64,000 nucleotides of DNA. It comes from Mycolicibacterium mageritense (lineage in GTDB: Bacteria > Actinomycetota > Actinomycetes > Mycobacteriales > Mycobacteriaceae). Location: positions 7,502,001-7,566,000 of the forward strand of contig NZ_AP022567.1 of NCBI RefSeq assembly GCF_010727475.1, in the 5' to 3' direction. The translations under genes and the position numbers were made by a program. Positions 37,504-46,455 of the stretch are shown piece by piece. Numbering within the stretch: the first letter of the stretch is position 1; each line of letters starts with the position of its first letter. The notes beneath the pieces are model-generated. The model was not told where the DNA came from. It saw only the letters and a program-made list of their open reading frames with translations, and ran no database searches.

Positions 37504-38814
37504 ATGTCCTTTGACCTCGCCACACAGGCGGAACAATCGGGAACGAAGTTCATCCTCGCGCTCTTCGTTGACCTCCGAGGAAAGCCGTGCGCCAAGCTGG
37601 TGCCGGTCGAGGCAGTCGATGAACTCGCCAAGGACGGTGTCGGTTTCGCCGGCTACGCCGCCGGCGCCATGGGCCAGGAGCCCAAAGACCCTGACCTGAT
37701 TGCGATTCCCGACCCGGCGTCGTTCACGCCGATCCCATTCGTCAAGGAGGGGCTGGCACTCGTGCACTGCGACGTGCACGTCGAGGGCAAGCCCTGGCCG
37801 TACGCACCCCGGAACATTCTCAAGTCCATGATCCAGCGCGCTGCCGACGCGGGCTTCGAACCGTGGATGGGTGCGGAGGTGGAGTACTACCTGCTCACCC
37901 GCAACAGTGACGGCACGCTGTCCACCGCGGACAAGAACGACGTGGCCGCGAACCCGTGCTACGACGTGCGCGGCCTGACCCGGATGTACGAGCACCTCTC
38001 CGGGATCTCCACGGCGATGAACCAGCTCGGCTGGTCCAACTACGCCAACGACCACGAGGACGGCAACGGCCAGTTCGAGCAGAACTTCCAGTACGCGGAG
38101 GCTCTGGTCACTGCCGACCGCGTGGTGACGCTGCGCTATCTACTGGCGATGAGCGCCGAGGAACACGGCATGATCGCCACGTTCATGCCGAAACCGTTCT
38201 CCGACCGCACCGGCAGCGGGTTGCACCTGCACATCTCTCTCACCAGTGGTGGCACGCCGGTGTTCCCCACCAATACCGATGAGCGAGGTCTCGGGCTTTC
38301 GGAAACGGCCTACCACTTCATCGGCGGCATACTCGAGCACGCGAGCGCGCTACAGGCAGTTATCGCCCCGACTGTCAACTCCTACAAGCGAACCCGCGCC
38401 GTTGCGGTGACGTCCGGTGCGTCCTGGGCGCCGAACAATCCGACCTTCGGCGGCAACGACCGCACCCACTACATCCGCATTCCCGACAATCAGCGGATCG
38501 AGCTGCGTGGTGGATGCGGATCGGCGAACCCGTACCTGGCGGCCGCGGCGGCGATCGGCGCCGGGCTGCACGGCATCGCCAACAAAGTGGACCCCGGCGA
38601 GATGGGGGCGCAGGCCACCTCACGGCCCGCGCTGCCGGTAACGCTGCTCCACGCCGTGGAAACACTGGAGGCAGACCCGGTGATGATGGACGTCCTCGAC
38701 GCCGCCGGTGCCGGGGTCTCCAAGTACTTCACCGACCTCAAGCGCGACGAGTTCTTCAGCTATCACAGCCAGGTAAGTGCCTGGGAAATCGATCAGTACC
38801 TGACGGCATTCTGA
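37504..38814 (+). CDS. gmaS: Glutamine-synthetase-like gamma-glutamylmethylamide synthetase
   Basis: The 436-residue protein belongs to the GlnT/type III branch of glutamine synthetases, shorter than GlnA. It has GAEVEYYLL (metal-binding glutamates), NDHEDGNGQFEQNF, SGLHLHISL and RIELRGGCGSANPYLA. Followed at once by three glutamate-synthase-like subunit genes, it fits GmaS, which joins methylamine to glutamate using ATP. Gamma-glutamyl-ethanolamide or polyamide synthetases look similar, so the amine is inferred from context. An AAGG lies eight bases before the ATG. Confidence 0.75.
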   Translation: MSFDLATQAEQSGTKFILALFVDLRGKPCAKLVPVEAVDELAKDGVGFAGYAAGAMGQEPKDPDLIAIPDPASFTPIPFVKEGLALVHCDVHVEGKPWPYAPRNILKSMIQRAADAGFEPWMGAEVEYYLLTRNSDGTLSTADKNDVAANPCYDVRGLTRMYEHLSGISTAMNQLGWSNYANDHEDGNGQFEQNFQYAEALVTADRVVTLRYLLAMSAEEHGMIATFMPKPFSDRTGSGLHLHISLTSGGTPVFPTNTDERGLGLSETAYHFIGGILEHASALQAVIAPTVNSYKRTRAVAVTSGASWAPNNPTFGGNDRTHYIRIPDNQRIELRGGCGSANPYLAAAAAIGAGLHGIANKVDPGEMGAQATSRPALPVTLLHAVETLEADPVMMDVLDAAGAGVSKYFTDLKRDEFFSYHSQVSAWEIDQYLTAF

Positions 38815-38830
38815 GAAGGGAGACCAACAA

Positions 38831-39727
38831 ATGTGCGGAATCGTGGGGCTGCATCTGCGCCGCCCCGAACTGTATCCGAGGCTGGGCGAATTGCTCACCG
38901 GGATGTTGTGCGAAATGGCCGACCGCGGAATGGATTCGGCGGGTGTCGCGGTCTACGGCGACCCCAACTGGACGCCACCGGGACACGGCGCCGTGTCGCT
39001 GCTCGAGGTCACCGCGCCAACTGACGAGGTCGCCGCTGCCGTCAGTGCGCAGGCCGGCGTCGAGGTGACCGTGCGCGCCTACGAGCACACGTATCTGCTG
39101 ACGGCTCCGATCGATTCGGAGCTGCTGCTCGAAGCGGCCCGCACGGCTCTGCCGGACGCGCTGGTCGTCGGGTTCGGTGCCGATCTCGCGGTGCTCAAAG
39201 GCGTCGGCCACCCACGGACACTTGCCGAGGCGTGGGGACTGCCCAAGGCGCAGGGCTGGCAGGGTGTGGGGCATACCCGCATGGCCACCGAGTCCGCCGT
39301 CACGCCGGCAGGTTGCCACCCGTACGCCGTGGGCACCGGACAATGCTTGGTGCACAACGGATCTTTCTCGAACCACGCCACCGTGCGCCGGGATCTGCGC
39401 CGGGAGGGAGTGTCGTTCGACAGCGAGAACGACACCGAGGTGGGAGCCCGGTTCGTGGCGCACCAACTGGCCCAGGGGCGCGATGTCGAAACGGCGTTGA
39501 AGGAGCTGTGCGCCACCTTCGACGGGTTCTACACGCTGTTGGTGTCCAACCATGACTCGTTCGCGATCGTGCGCGATGCGATCTCGTGCAAACCTGCCGT
39601 GATCGCCGAGACTCCCGACTGGGTCGCGATGGCGAGCGAATACCGTGCCCTGGCATCGCTGCCGGGTGTCGAAAACGCAAAGATCTGGGAACCCGAGCCC
39701 GAGGTGGTGTACGCATGGAGCCGTTGA
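38831..39727 (+). CDS. mgsA: N-methylglutamate synthase subunit A (class II glutamine amidotransferase)
   Basis: The 298-residue protein begins MCGIVGLHL, so Cys2 after Met removal is the N-terminal nucleophile of class II amidotransferases. GVGHTRMATES and VHNGSFSNH are the glutamine-binding and oxyanion parts. In the N-methylglutamate pathway this subunit handles the gamma-glutamylmethylamide amide. It lies 16 bp after gmaS with GAAGGGAG as ribosome binding site and overlaps mgsB by 13 bases. The same module is called GlxB in other bacteria. Confidence 0.75.
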   Translation: MCGIVGLHLRRPELYPRLGELLTGMLCEMADRGMDSAGVAVYGDPNWTPPGHGAVSLLEVTAPTDEVAAAVSAQAGVEVTVRAYEHTYLLTAPIDSELLLEAARTALPDALVVGFGADLAVLKGVGHPRTLAEAWGLPKAQGWQGVGHTRMATESAVTPAGCHPYAVGTGQCLVHNGSFSNHATVRRDLRREGVSFDSENDTEVGARFVAHQLAQGRDVETALKELCATFDGFYTLLVSNHDSFAIVRDAISCKPAVIAETPDWVAMASEYRALASLPGVENAKIWEPEPEVVYAWSR

Positions 39728-40398
39728 CATACGACCTGGCTGAAACGCCGCTGCGGGAGGTAAACGCCGCCCTGCATGCCGCGGATCTGTCCGGTGAATT
39801 TCTCATCAAGAACCCGGCGGGAGCGCACAACGTCGCGGTTGGCGTCAACGCACCGGTCAAGATCACGGTCGACGGACACCTCGGCTACTACGGCGCGGGG
39901 ATGAACCAGCAGGCCGAGATCACCATCAACGGCAACGCCGGAACCGGTGTCGCCGAGAACATGATGAGCGGCACCGTATGGGTCAAGGGCAGTGCCTCTC
40001 AGTCCGCCGGGGCGACCGCGCACGGAGGATTGTTGGTGATCGAGGGCAACGCCTCTGCGCGGTGCGGAATTTCGATGAAGGGCGTCGACATCGTGGTGGG
40101 CGGCAACGTCGGCCACATGAGTGCCTTCATGGCGCAAGCCGGACGCCTGGTGATCCGCGGCGACGCCGGCGAGGCACTCGGTGACTCGATCTACGAAACG
40201 CGAATCTATCTGCGCGGTAATGCCGCATCGCTGGGTGCGGACTGCGTCGCGAAGGAAATGCGGGACGAGCACCACCAGGAGCTGGCCATGTTGTTGAAGG
40301 CGGCCGGCTTCGATGACGACGACACTGCCTCCTACACGCGGTACGGGTCTGCCCGCAACCTCTACCACTTCCACGTCGATCACGCCGGAGCATACTGA
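39715..40398 (+). CDS. mgsB: N-methylglutamate synthase subunit B (GXGXG domain)
   Basis: The 227-residue protein is a single right-handed beta-helix of the kind at the C-terminus of the glutamate synthase alpha subunit: repeated GNAGTGVAENMMSG, GLLVIEGNASARCG, GNVGHMSAFMAQAG and GDAGEALGDSIYE turns. It is structural and holds the other two subunits together. The ATG at 39715 lies inside the end of mgsA and its stop overlaps the mgsC ATG (TGATG), so the three subunits are translationally coupled. Confidence 0.77.
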   Translation: MEPLTYDLAETPLREVNAALHAADLSGEFLIKNPAGAHNVAVGVNAPVKITVDGHLGYYGAGMNQQAEITINGNAGTGVAENMMSGTVWVKGSASQSAGATAHGGLLVIEGNASARCGISMKGVDIVVGGNVGHMSAFMAQAGRLVIRGDAGEALGDSIYETRIYLRGNAASLGADCVAKEMRDEHHQELAMLLKAAGFDDDDTASYTRYGSARNLYHFHVDHAGAY

Positions 40399-41729
40399 TG
40401 AGTCAAACAGACGACGACCGGGCCAGGCTTGGCCTGCGTGAGTCCGCCACCTTTGACCGGACCACCATCGCCGCCATCCAACGGGCCGCCGACACGGGTA
40501 TCTACGACATCCGTGGCTGGGGTGCCAAGCGCAAGCTGCCGCACTTCGACGACTTGCTGTTCCTCGGCGCGTCGGTGTCGCGTTACCCGCTCGAGGGCTA
40601 TCGCGAGAAGTGTGCCACCGACGTGGTGCTCGGCGACCGGCATGCGAAATACCCGCTACACCTCGATATTCCGATCACCATCGCGGGCATGAGCTTCGGC
40701 GCGCTGTCCGGACGCGCCAAGGAGGCCCTGGGCCGAGGGGCCAGCGCGGTGGGCACCTCCACCACGACTGGTGACGGCGGCATGACACCGGAGGAGCGCG
40801 GCCAGTCGAAGAACCTGGTGTACCAGTATCTTCCGTCGCGCTACGGGATGAACCCCGACGACCTGCGCAAAGCGGACGCCATCGAGGTGGTGCTCGGGCA
40901 GGGTGCGAAGCCGGGTGGCGGTGGCATGCTGCTGGGCCAGAAGATCTCCGAGCGCGTCGCCGGAATGCGTACTCTGCCACAGGGTATCGACCAGCGCTCG
41001 GCGTCACGGCATCCGGACTGGACCGGCCCGGATGACCTCGCCATCAAGATCGCGGAAATCCGGGAGATCACCGACTGGGAGAAGCCGATCTATGTCAAGG
41101 TGGGTGCCACCCGCACGTACTACGACGTAAAGCTGGCCGTCGCCGCCGGTGCCGACGTGGTCGTCGTCGACGGGATGCAGGGCGGTACCGCGGCAACTCA
41201 AGAAGTGTTCATCGAACACGTCGGCATCCCGACGCTGGCTGCGATTCCTTTGGCTGTGCAGGCCCTGCAGGAACTGGGTATGCACCGCAAGGTCCAGCTG
41301 ATCGTCTCCGGCGGTATCCGCAACGGCGCCGACGTCGCCAAGGCATTGGCGCTGGGCGCCGACGCAGTGGCCATCGGAACCGCCGCGTTGATCGCTCTCG
41401 GCGACAACGATCCTCGGTACGCCGCTGAGTACGAGAAGCTGGGCAGTGCCGCCGGGTTCTACGACGACTTCCAGGACGGAAAGGATCCGACCGGCATCAG
41501 CACGCAGGATCCTGAGCTGGCCGCCCGATTCGACCCGATCGAGGGTGGTCGTCGGTTGGCGAACTACCTGCGGGTGCTGACGCTGGAGCTCCAGGTCATC
41601 GCACGCGCTTGCGGTAAGGCCCACGTCCAGCACCTGGAACCCGAGGACATGGTGTCCTTGACGGTCGAGGCGGCGGCGATGTCTCGCATCCCGCTCGCCG
41701 GAACCTCGTGGGTTCCCGGGATGCCATAG
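40398..41729 (+). CDS. mgsC: N-methylglutamate synthase subunit C (FMN glutamate synthase-like)
   Basis: The 443-residue protein has the FMN-binding TIM barrel of glutamate synthase: ITIAGMSFGALSGRAKEALG, TSTTTGDGGMTPEE, GQGAKPGGGGMLLGQKI, VVVVDGMQGGTAATQEVF and IVSGGIRNGADVAKALALGA. The cysteines of the usual 3Fe-4S cluster region were not checked individually. It would complete transfer of the methylamino group to 2-oxoglutarate, giving N-methylglutamate. It is the last gene of the gmaS operon; a strong hairpin follows 86 bp later. Confidence 0.77.
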   Translation: MSQTDDDRARLGLRESATFDRTTIAAIQRAADTGIYDIRGWGAKRKLPHFDDLLFLGASVSRYPLEGYREKCATDVVLGDRHAKYPLHLDIPITIAGMSFGALSGRAKEALGRGASAVGTSTTTGDGGMTPEERGQSKNLVYQYLPSRYGMNPDDLRKADAIEVVLGQGAKPGGGGMLLGQKISERVAGMRTLPQGIDQRSASRHPDWTGPDDLAIKIAEIREITDWEKPIYVKVGATRTYYDVKLAVAAGADVVVVDGMQGGTAATQEVFIEHVGIPTLAAIPLAVQALQELGMHRKVQLIVSGGIRNGADVAKALALGADAVAIGTAALIALGDNDPRYAAEYEKLGSAAGFYDDFQDGKDPTGISTQDPELAARFDPIEGGRRLANYLRVLTLELQVIARACGKAHVQHLEPEDMVSLTVEAAAMSRIPLAGTSWVPGMP

Positions 41730-41814
41730 GGCGGTGTCCGCACGCCGCGACATCACGAATGTCACGGCAGTGCATGGCAATACCGCGAGATCCGGGATGA
41801 CGGTAAGCTCCTCT

Positions 41815-41852
41815 GGCCGGCGCGCTGATCCTACCGAGTCAGCGCGCCGGCC
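41815..41852 (+). terminator. Strong hairpin ending the gmaS-mgsABC operon
   Basis: Fourteen-base arms (GGCCGGCGCGCTGA and its complement) enclose ten bases. It lies 86 bp after mgsC and before the XRE-cupin gene, which has its own promoter. Confidence 0.75.
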
Positions 41853-41945
41853 GCCGTCGGACTTATCCCTACCCATCCGTCGGCGCCGATGAAACTGTGG
41901 TGATCCGTGTTTGCCCGCATCCCCCGCAATGGCCCGCCCGAAAAC

Positions 41946-41951
41946 TACAGT
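41946..41951 (+). promoter_or_regulatory. -10 box for leaderless regulator mRNA
   Basis: TACAGT ends six bases before the GTG at 41958, fitting the TANNNT consensus. This supports the shorter start of the regulator and a leaderless message. Confidence 0.4.
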
Positions 41952-41957
41952 GGTGGG

Positions 41958-42605
41958 GTGACCGACACTCCGCTCCTGCGCAACATCTCGGGCATCGCGA
42001 CGGACCGCGACTCGGACGAGTCGATCGAGGCTCTGGAACTCGAATCGGCCATCGCCCGAAATGTCCGGCTGTTGCGCCAGCAGCGCGGCCTGACCCTCGG
42101 CGAGATGGCCAACGCAGTGGGCATCTCGAAAGCGATGTTGTCCAAGATCGAGAACGTCCAAACCTCGTGCAGCCTGTCGACGTTGGCGTTGCTCGCCAAA
42201 GGTTTGGATGTGCCGGTGTCGTCGCTGTTCCGCGGGGCCGACGTGGAGCGCCCAGCCGCATTCGTCAAAGCCGGCAACGGCGCGCACATCGTGCGCGATG
42301 GCACCCGCGATGGGCACGAGTACCAATTGCTGGGCTCACTGCGAGGCGAGCACAAACGGTTGGAATGCCTGCACGTCACGCTGACCGAGAAGAGCCGGAC
42401 GTATCCGCTGTTCCAACACCCCGGCACCGAGTTCATCTACATGCTCGAAGGGGTGATCGATTACAGCCACAGTCACTCGGTGTACCGGTTGCACCCCGGC
42501 GACTCGCTGCAGCTCGATGGTGAAGGCGCGCACGGGCCAGTCGATCTGGTGCAGCTGCCCATCAGCTTCCTGTCGGTGATCGCCTTCCCCGATGCTCGCC
42601 TTTGA
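41958..42605 (+). CDS. XRE-family regulator with C-terminal cupin
   Basis: The 215-residue protein has an HTH_3 domain (IARNVRLLRQQRGLTLGEMA, GISKAMLSKIE) near residues 33-85 and a small-molecule-binding cupin after residue 115 (FQHPGTEFIYMLEGVIDY, YRLHPGDSLQLDGEGAHG). XRE-cupin regulators commonly control amine and amino-acid catabolic operons and sense a pathway intermediate. It directly follows gmaS-mgsABC, so that operon and the divergent FAD gene are its likely targets. The GTG at 41958 is preferred to the GTG at 41907 because a -10 box lies between them. Confidence 0.83.
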   Translation: MTDTPLLRNISGIATDRDSDESIEALELESAIARNVRLLRQQRGLTLGEMANAVGISKAMLSKIENVQTSCSLSTLALLAKGLDVPVSSLFRGADVERPAAFVKAGNGAHIVRDGTRDGHEYQLLGSLRGEHKRLECLHVTLTEKSRTYPLFQHPGTEFIYMLEGVIDYSHSHSVYRLHPGDSLQLDGEGAHGPVDLVQLPISFLSVIAFPDARL

Positions 42606-42680
42606 ACCGGTGTCCGCGGCCGAGCAACCGGTATCGTCGGGTCTGGATCGCAAAACTCTCTGATACAGAACGGATCTCAA

Positions 42681-43673
42681 GTGTCGATACGGTGGGGAAT
42701 CGTCGGGCCGGGTCGCATCGCCGCGAAGATGGTTGGCGACTTCGCTCACGTACCGGACGCGACGGTCCTCGCGGTCGCATCCCGATCTGCGGTTCGCGCA
42801 GAGGCATTCGCCGCCGAGTACGGTATCGAGCGTAGTTACGGTTCGTACCGGGACATCGTCGCCGATCCCGATGTCGATGTGCTGTACATCGCGACGCCGC
42901 ATACGCATCACCACGCGATCGGGCGCGCTGCCGCGGCCGCGGGCAAGGCACTGCTGGTCGAAAAGTCCTTCACCGCCACGCTCGCCGGGGCCCGATCGCT
43001 CGTGGACGCGGCTCGTGAACACCAGGTGTTCGCGATGGAGGCGATGTGGACCCGATTCCAGCCTGCGGTCGTGGCCGCCCGAAAACTGCTTGCCGACGGT
43101 GCGATCGGCACGGTGCGGTCGGTACAGGCCGACCTCGGCGTGACGCGAACCTTCGATCCGGCCGACCGAGTCTTCGCCTACGAGCTCGGAGGCGGTGCAC
43201 TCCTGGATCTGGGGGTGTACGTGGTGTCGTTCGCACAGATGGTGCTCGGAGATCCGACATCCGTGACGGTGTCGGGTTCGCTCGAGCCATCGGGGGTGGA
43301 TGCCGACGCGAGCCTGCTGCTCGGCTTCGCGGACGGCCGAACCGCGACATTGATGTGTTCGTTGCACAGCCCGATGCCCGGGCACGCCAGGATCTTCGGC
43401 AGCACGGGATGGATCGACGTCCTGCCGCGGTTTCACCACCCGAATTCTTTTGTGCTGCATCGGCAAGGTCACGAATCAGAACAGTTCGACCTGCCCCCGC
43501 TGGGAAGTGGGTTTTCGCACGAGCTCATCGAAGTAACCGAGGCCGTCAAGGCCGGGCGGACCGAGAGCACTGTCATGCCACTCGATGACACGCTGACTGT
43601 GCAACGGGTGCTCGATGATGCGCTGGCGCAGCTCGGCATCAGATTTGACGAGGATCCCGCGGCGTCCGTGTGA
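42681..43673 (+). CDS. Gfo/Idh/MocA-family oxidoreductase
   Basis: The 330-residue protein has an N-terminal Rossmann fold (WGIVGPGRIAAKMVGDF), the VEKSFTAT motif containing the conserved Lys of the EKP-type loop (here EKS), and a C-terminal alpha/beta substrate domain (GGGALLDLGVYVVSFAQMVL). Members reduce or oxidise sugars or related polyols with NAD(P). Its place between the amine operon and the hexuloisomerase suggests C1 sugar-phosphate chemistry, but nothing in the sequence fixes the substrate. The GTG at 42681 is the likely start. Confidence 0.8.
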   Translation: MSIRWGIVGPGRIAAKMVGDFAHVPDATVLAVASRSAVRAEAFAAEYGIERSYGSYRDIVADPDVDVLYIATPHTHHHAIGRAAAAAGKALLVEKSFTATLAGARSLVDAAREHQVFAMEAMWTRFQPAVVAARKLLADGAIGTVRSVQADLGVTRTFDPADRVFAYELGGGALLDLGVYVVSFAQMVLGDPTSVTVSGSLEPSGVDADASLLLGFADGRTATLMCSLHSPMPGHARIFGSTGWIDVLPRFHHPNSFVLHRQGHESEQFDLPPLGSGFSHELIEVTEAVKAGRTESTVMPLDDTLTVQRVLDDALAQLGIRFDEDPAASV

Positions 43674-43900
43674 CCCGGGACTTCTCCGGGTCGGCTTTAC
43701 GGCCGCGACGTAGCGGCGGACGGGGCCGCAACGCGTTGACCGCCAACGAATCTCCGATAGCTCGCGCATGAGCGCGGGTATCCGGTCCGCCTATTCGAAC
43801 GGGTAGATCAAACCATCCCAAATTGGCGTTCCTCCTACCCGCAAATGGCAGGACGATGTGTGTCAAGCCCACCTCTGCAGGATCCGAAGGAGGAGACGAC

Positions 43901-44494
43901 ATGACGGCAACAACCGACAATACCTCGGACGTGACGGGGGAAAGCATCGCCGGCAACCTGTCTTTTGTCCGGGACGAGATCGCGGCCACGGCAGCCAAGG
44001 TCGACGAACAGCAGGTGGCCGCCCTCGCGCGTAACCTCCGCCAGTACACCCGGGTGTTCGTCGCCGGGGCGGGTCGCAGCGGGCTGGTGCTACGCATGGC
44101 CGCCATGCGACTGATGCATCTTGGTCTGGAGGTGCACGTCGCTGGCGACACCACCACGCCGGCAATCAGTTTCGGCGATCTGCTGTTGGTGGCGTCGGGG
44201 TCGGGAACGACCTCGAGCGTGGTCAAATCGGCCCAAACGGCTGCGAAGTCAGGAGCGCGCGTCGCTGCGTTCACCACCAATCCGCGTTCTCCGCTGGCCC
44301 GGCTGTCCGACGCGGTGGTGATCATTCCCGCCGCCCAGAAGACCGATCACGGCTCCAACGTTTCCCGCCAGTACGCCGGATCCCTGTTCGAACAGGTGCT
44401 TTTCGTCGTCACCGAGGCCATGTTCCAGTCGCTGTGGGACAACACCGACATCCGCGCCGAAGAACTCTGGCTGCGGCACGCCAACCTCGAATAG
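43901..44494 (+). CDS. hxlB: 6-phospho-3-hexuloisomerase (RuMP pathway)
   Basis: The 197-residue SIS-domain protein (VFVAGAGRSGLVLRMAAMRL, LLVASGSGTTSSVVKSAQ, KTDHGSNVSRQYAGSLFEQV) matches 6-phospho-3-hexuloisomerase, called RmpB in M. gastri. It converts hexulose-6-phosphate to fructose-6-phosphate. AAGGAGGAG six bases before the ATG at 43901 fixes the start. It is the first gene of a run phi-cupin-cupin-pfk-FeS. Its last 30 bases and part of its 3' flank recur in inverted orientation at the right window edge, so the gene is duplicated. Confidence 0.9.
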   Translation: MTATTDNTSDVTGESIAGNLSFVRDEIAATAAKVDEQQVAALARNLRQYTRVFVAGAGRSGLVLRMAAMRLMHLGLEVHVAGDTTTPAISFGDLLLVASGSGTTSSVVKSAQTAAKSGARVAAFTTNPRSPLARLSDAVVIIPAAQKTDHGSNVSRQYAGSLFEQVLFVVTEAMFQSLWDNTDIRAEELWLRHANLE

Positions 44495-44542
44495 CCGAGC
44501 CGTCAACTGTCCACATCCCATCCAGCAGAACGGTAAACCACC

Positions 44543-44905
44543 ATGAGCCAAACCTTCCGGCCCGCCGAACTCTTCGAGGGGCAGCTCGAAGAGGCCCTCC
44601 TCGCGCCTCCCTTGGCCGAGGTGATCGGTGACGAGATCCCGACACGAATTGCCATTCCCTTCAAGAGCGACGACTCTCGCATCCTCTCCGGCGTGTGGGA
44701 GGCCTCCCCCGGTCTGTCCCGCTGGGAGTTCCTGGACCGCGGCGAAGTGATTCACGTGCTCGAAGGACGCATGGTGGTCACCGAGGACGGCCGTGACCCG
44801 GTCACCGTGGAGGCAGGATCTGCCGCGTTCTTCCCGATCGGGTGGAAAGGAACCTGGGAAATCCAGGAACGCATCAGAAAGTTCTTCGTGATCTTCGCGG
44901 CATGA
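44543..44905 (+). CDS. Small cupin protein, copy 1
   Basis: The 120-residue protein is a single cupin of the DUF861/Cupin_3 type (SGVWEASPGLSRWEFLDRGE, then VIHVLEGRMVVTEDG, and AGSAAFFPIGWKGTWEI). Only one clear metal-binding His lies in the barrel (VIHVLEG), so enzymatic activity is uncertain. It sits between phi and phosphofructokinase genes. Its function is unknown; small cupins of this type can be isomerases, ligand binders or stress proteins. Confidence 0.72.
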   Translation: MSQTFRPAELFEGQLEEALLAPPLAEVIGDEIPTRIAIPFKSDDSRILSGVWEASPGLSRWEFLDRGEVIHVLEGRMVVTEDGRDPVTVEAGSAAFFPIGWKGTWEIQERIRKFFVIFAA

Positions 44906-44978
44906 CGCCAGACGTCCTCTCACGTCCATACCGGGGGCACGGTGCCTCCGTTCACCAAAAGAAAGGTAATACCCACAA

Positions 44979-45341
44979 ATGAGCCAAACCTTCTGGCCCG
45001 CAGCACTCTTCGAAGAGAACCTCGAAGAGTCCCTGCTGGGCCAGCCCTCGGCCGAGGTGCTGGGAGAGGAAATCCGAGTACGGTCTTCCGTTCCCTTCAT
45101 CAGTGCCGAGCCTGGCATCCGATCTGGTGTCTGGGAGGCCTCCCCCGGCCTGTCCCGCTGGGAGTTCGTGGACCGCGGCGAAGTGATTCACGTGCTCGAA
45201 GGACGCATGGTGATCACTGAGGACGGCGGCGACCCGGTCACCGTGGAGGCAGGATCTGCCGCGTTCTTCCCGATCGGGTGGAAAGGAACCTGGGAAATCC
45301 AGGAACGAATCAGAAAGTTCTTCGTGGTCTTCGCGGCATGA
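44979..45341 (+). CDS. Small cupin protein, copy 2
   Basis: The 120-residue paralogue of the preceding gene begins MSQTFWPAALFEENLEESL and becomes nearly identical from SGVWEASPGL onward, ending KFFVVFAA. AAAGAAAGG precedes the ATG. Divergence in the first 50 residues means the two copies may pair as a heterodimer or respond to different ligands. The next gene is pfk, 88 bp downstream. Confidence 0.72.
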   Translation: MSQTFWPAALFEENLEESLLGQPSAEVLGEEIRVRSSVPFISAEPGIRSGVWEASPGLSRWEFVDRGEVIHVLEGRMVITEDGGDPVTVEAGSAAFFPIGWKGTWEIQERIRKFFVVFAA

Positions 45342-45429
45342 CGCCCGGCGCCCCGTCAGGTCCGGGAAAGATGCCGGGCTTGACGGGGCGCGCCACCGGC
45401 AATCCCTCTCCTACGATCTGGGTCGAAAC

Positions 45430-46455
45430 ATGAAAATCGGAATCCTCACCAGCGGTGGCGACTGCCCCGGATTGAACGCGGTCATCCGCGCCGCCGTGCT
45501 GAAGGGCATTGCCGTCTACGGTCATGAGTTTGTTGGATTCCTCGACGGATGGCGCGGCGTGGTAGAGGGCGACGTTGTCGACCTGCCCCGCACGATGGTC
45601 CGGGGTATCGCCAAACAGGGCGGCACCATCCTGGGCACCTCACGCACCAACCCGTTCGAGAACGGCGGCGGCCCCGAGGTCATCAAGGCACACATGGCCC
45701 GGCTGGGGATCGACGCGATCATCGCCATCGGCGGTGAGGGGACTTTGGCTGCGGCGCAACGCCTGACAGATGCCGGTCTGAAGATCGTCGGCGTACCCAA
45801 AACCGTGGACAACGACCTGGATGCCACCGATTACACGTTCGGTTTCGACACCGCGGTGCAGATCGCCACGGAAGCGATCGACCGGCTCCGCACGACCGGC
45901 GAATCGCACCACCGCTGCATGATCGCCGAAGTGATGGGCCGTCACGCGGGATGGATCGCGTTGCATGCCGGCATGGCAGCCTGTGCCCACGCCATCCTCA
46001 TCCCGGAGCAGAAGGTCAGCATCGAGCAGATTGCGCAGTGGGTGAAGGGAGCGTACGCCCGCGGGCGGGCACCACTGATAGTGGTGGCGGAAGGCTTCGT
46101 CCCTGAGCACCTGGAGTTCCCGCACTCCCAGCGCGGGCTGGACGCCTTCGGGCGGCCACGGCTCGGCGGCATCGCCGATCAACTGGCCCCGGAGATCGAG
46201 TCCCGCACCGGCATCGAAACCCGCGCCACCATCCTGGGCCACACGCAGCGCGGCGGCGTGCCCTCCGCCTTCGACCGCGTCCTGGCCACCCGGCTGGGCA
46301 TGGCTGCCATCGACTCTGTGGTGGAAGGCTTCTGGGGCACCATGGTCGCGCTGAAAGGCACGGAGATCGACCACGTGAGCTTCGAGGAGGCCCTCGGAAA
46401 GCTCAAGGCCGTTCCCCAGAAGCGTTATACAGAAGCCGCATTCCTGTTCGGCTGA
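45430..46455 (+). CDS. pfkA: 6-phosphofructokinase, ATP-type
   Basis: The 341-residue enzyme has GILTSGGDCPGLNAV, IAIGGEGTLAAAQ and GVPKTVDNDLDAT. The Gly in GGEGT (where PPi-dependent enzymes have Asp) indicates ATP as donor, although the Lys in PKTVDND is shared with PPi enzymes and with actinobacterial ATP enzymes. It makes fructose-1,6-bisphosphate, the entry to the cleavage and rearrangement phase of the RuMP cycle together with fba. An ATP-PFK reserved for C1 growth is known from Amycolatopsis methanolica. The ATG at 45430 has a weak ribosome binding site. Confidence 0.88.
   Translation: MKIGILTSGGDCPGLNAVIRAAVLKGIAVYGHEFVGFLDGWRGVVEGDVVDLPRTMVRGIAKQGGTILGTSRTNPFENGGGPEVIKAHMARLGIDAIIAIGGEGTLAAAQRLTDAGLKIVGVPKTVDNDLDATDYTFGFDTAVQIATEAIDRLRTTGESHHRCMIAEVMGRHAGWIALHAGMAACAHAILIPEQKVSIEQIAQWVKGAYARGRAPLIVVAEGFVPEHLEFPHSQRGLDAFGRPRLGGIADQLAPEIESRTGIETRATILGHTQRGGVPSAFDRVLATRLGMAAIDSVVEGFWGTMVALKGTEIDHVSFEEALGKLKAVPQKRYTEAAFLFG

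Larger units (their letters stand above)
44543..45341 (+). repeat. Tandem duplication of the cupin gene
   Basis: Two units with a period of 436 bp. The 3' parts (44697-44905 and 45133-45341) differ at about 8 of 209 bases by eye, including few synonymous changes, while the 5' parts share only about half their residues. This mosaic is the pattern left by gene conversion. Confidence 0.85.
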
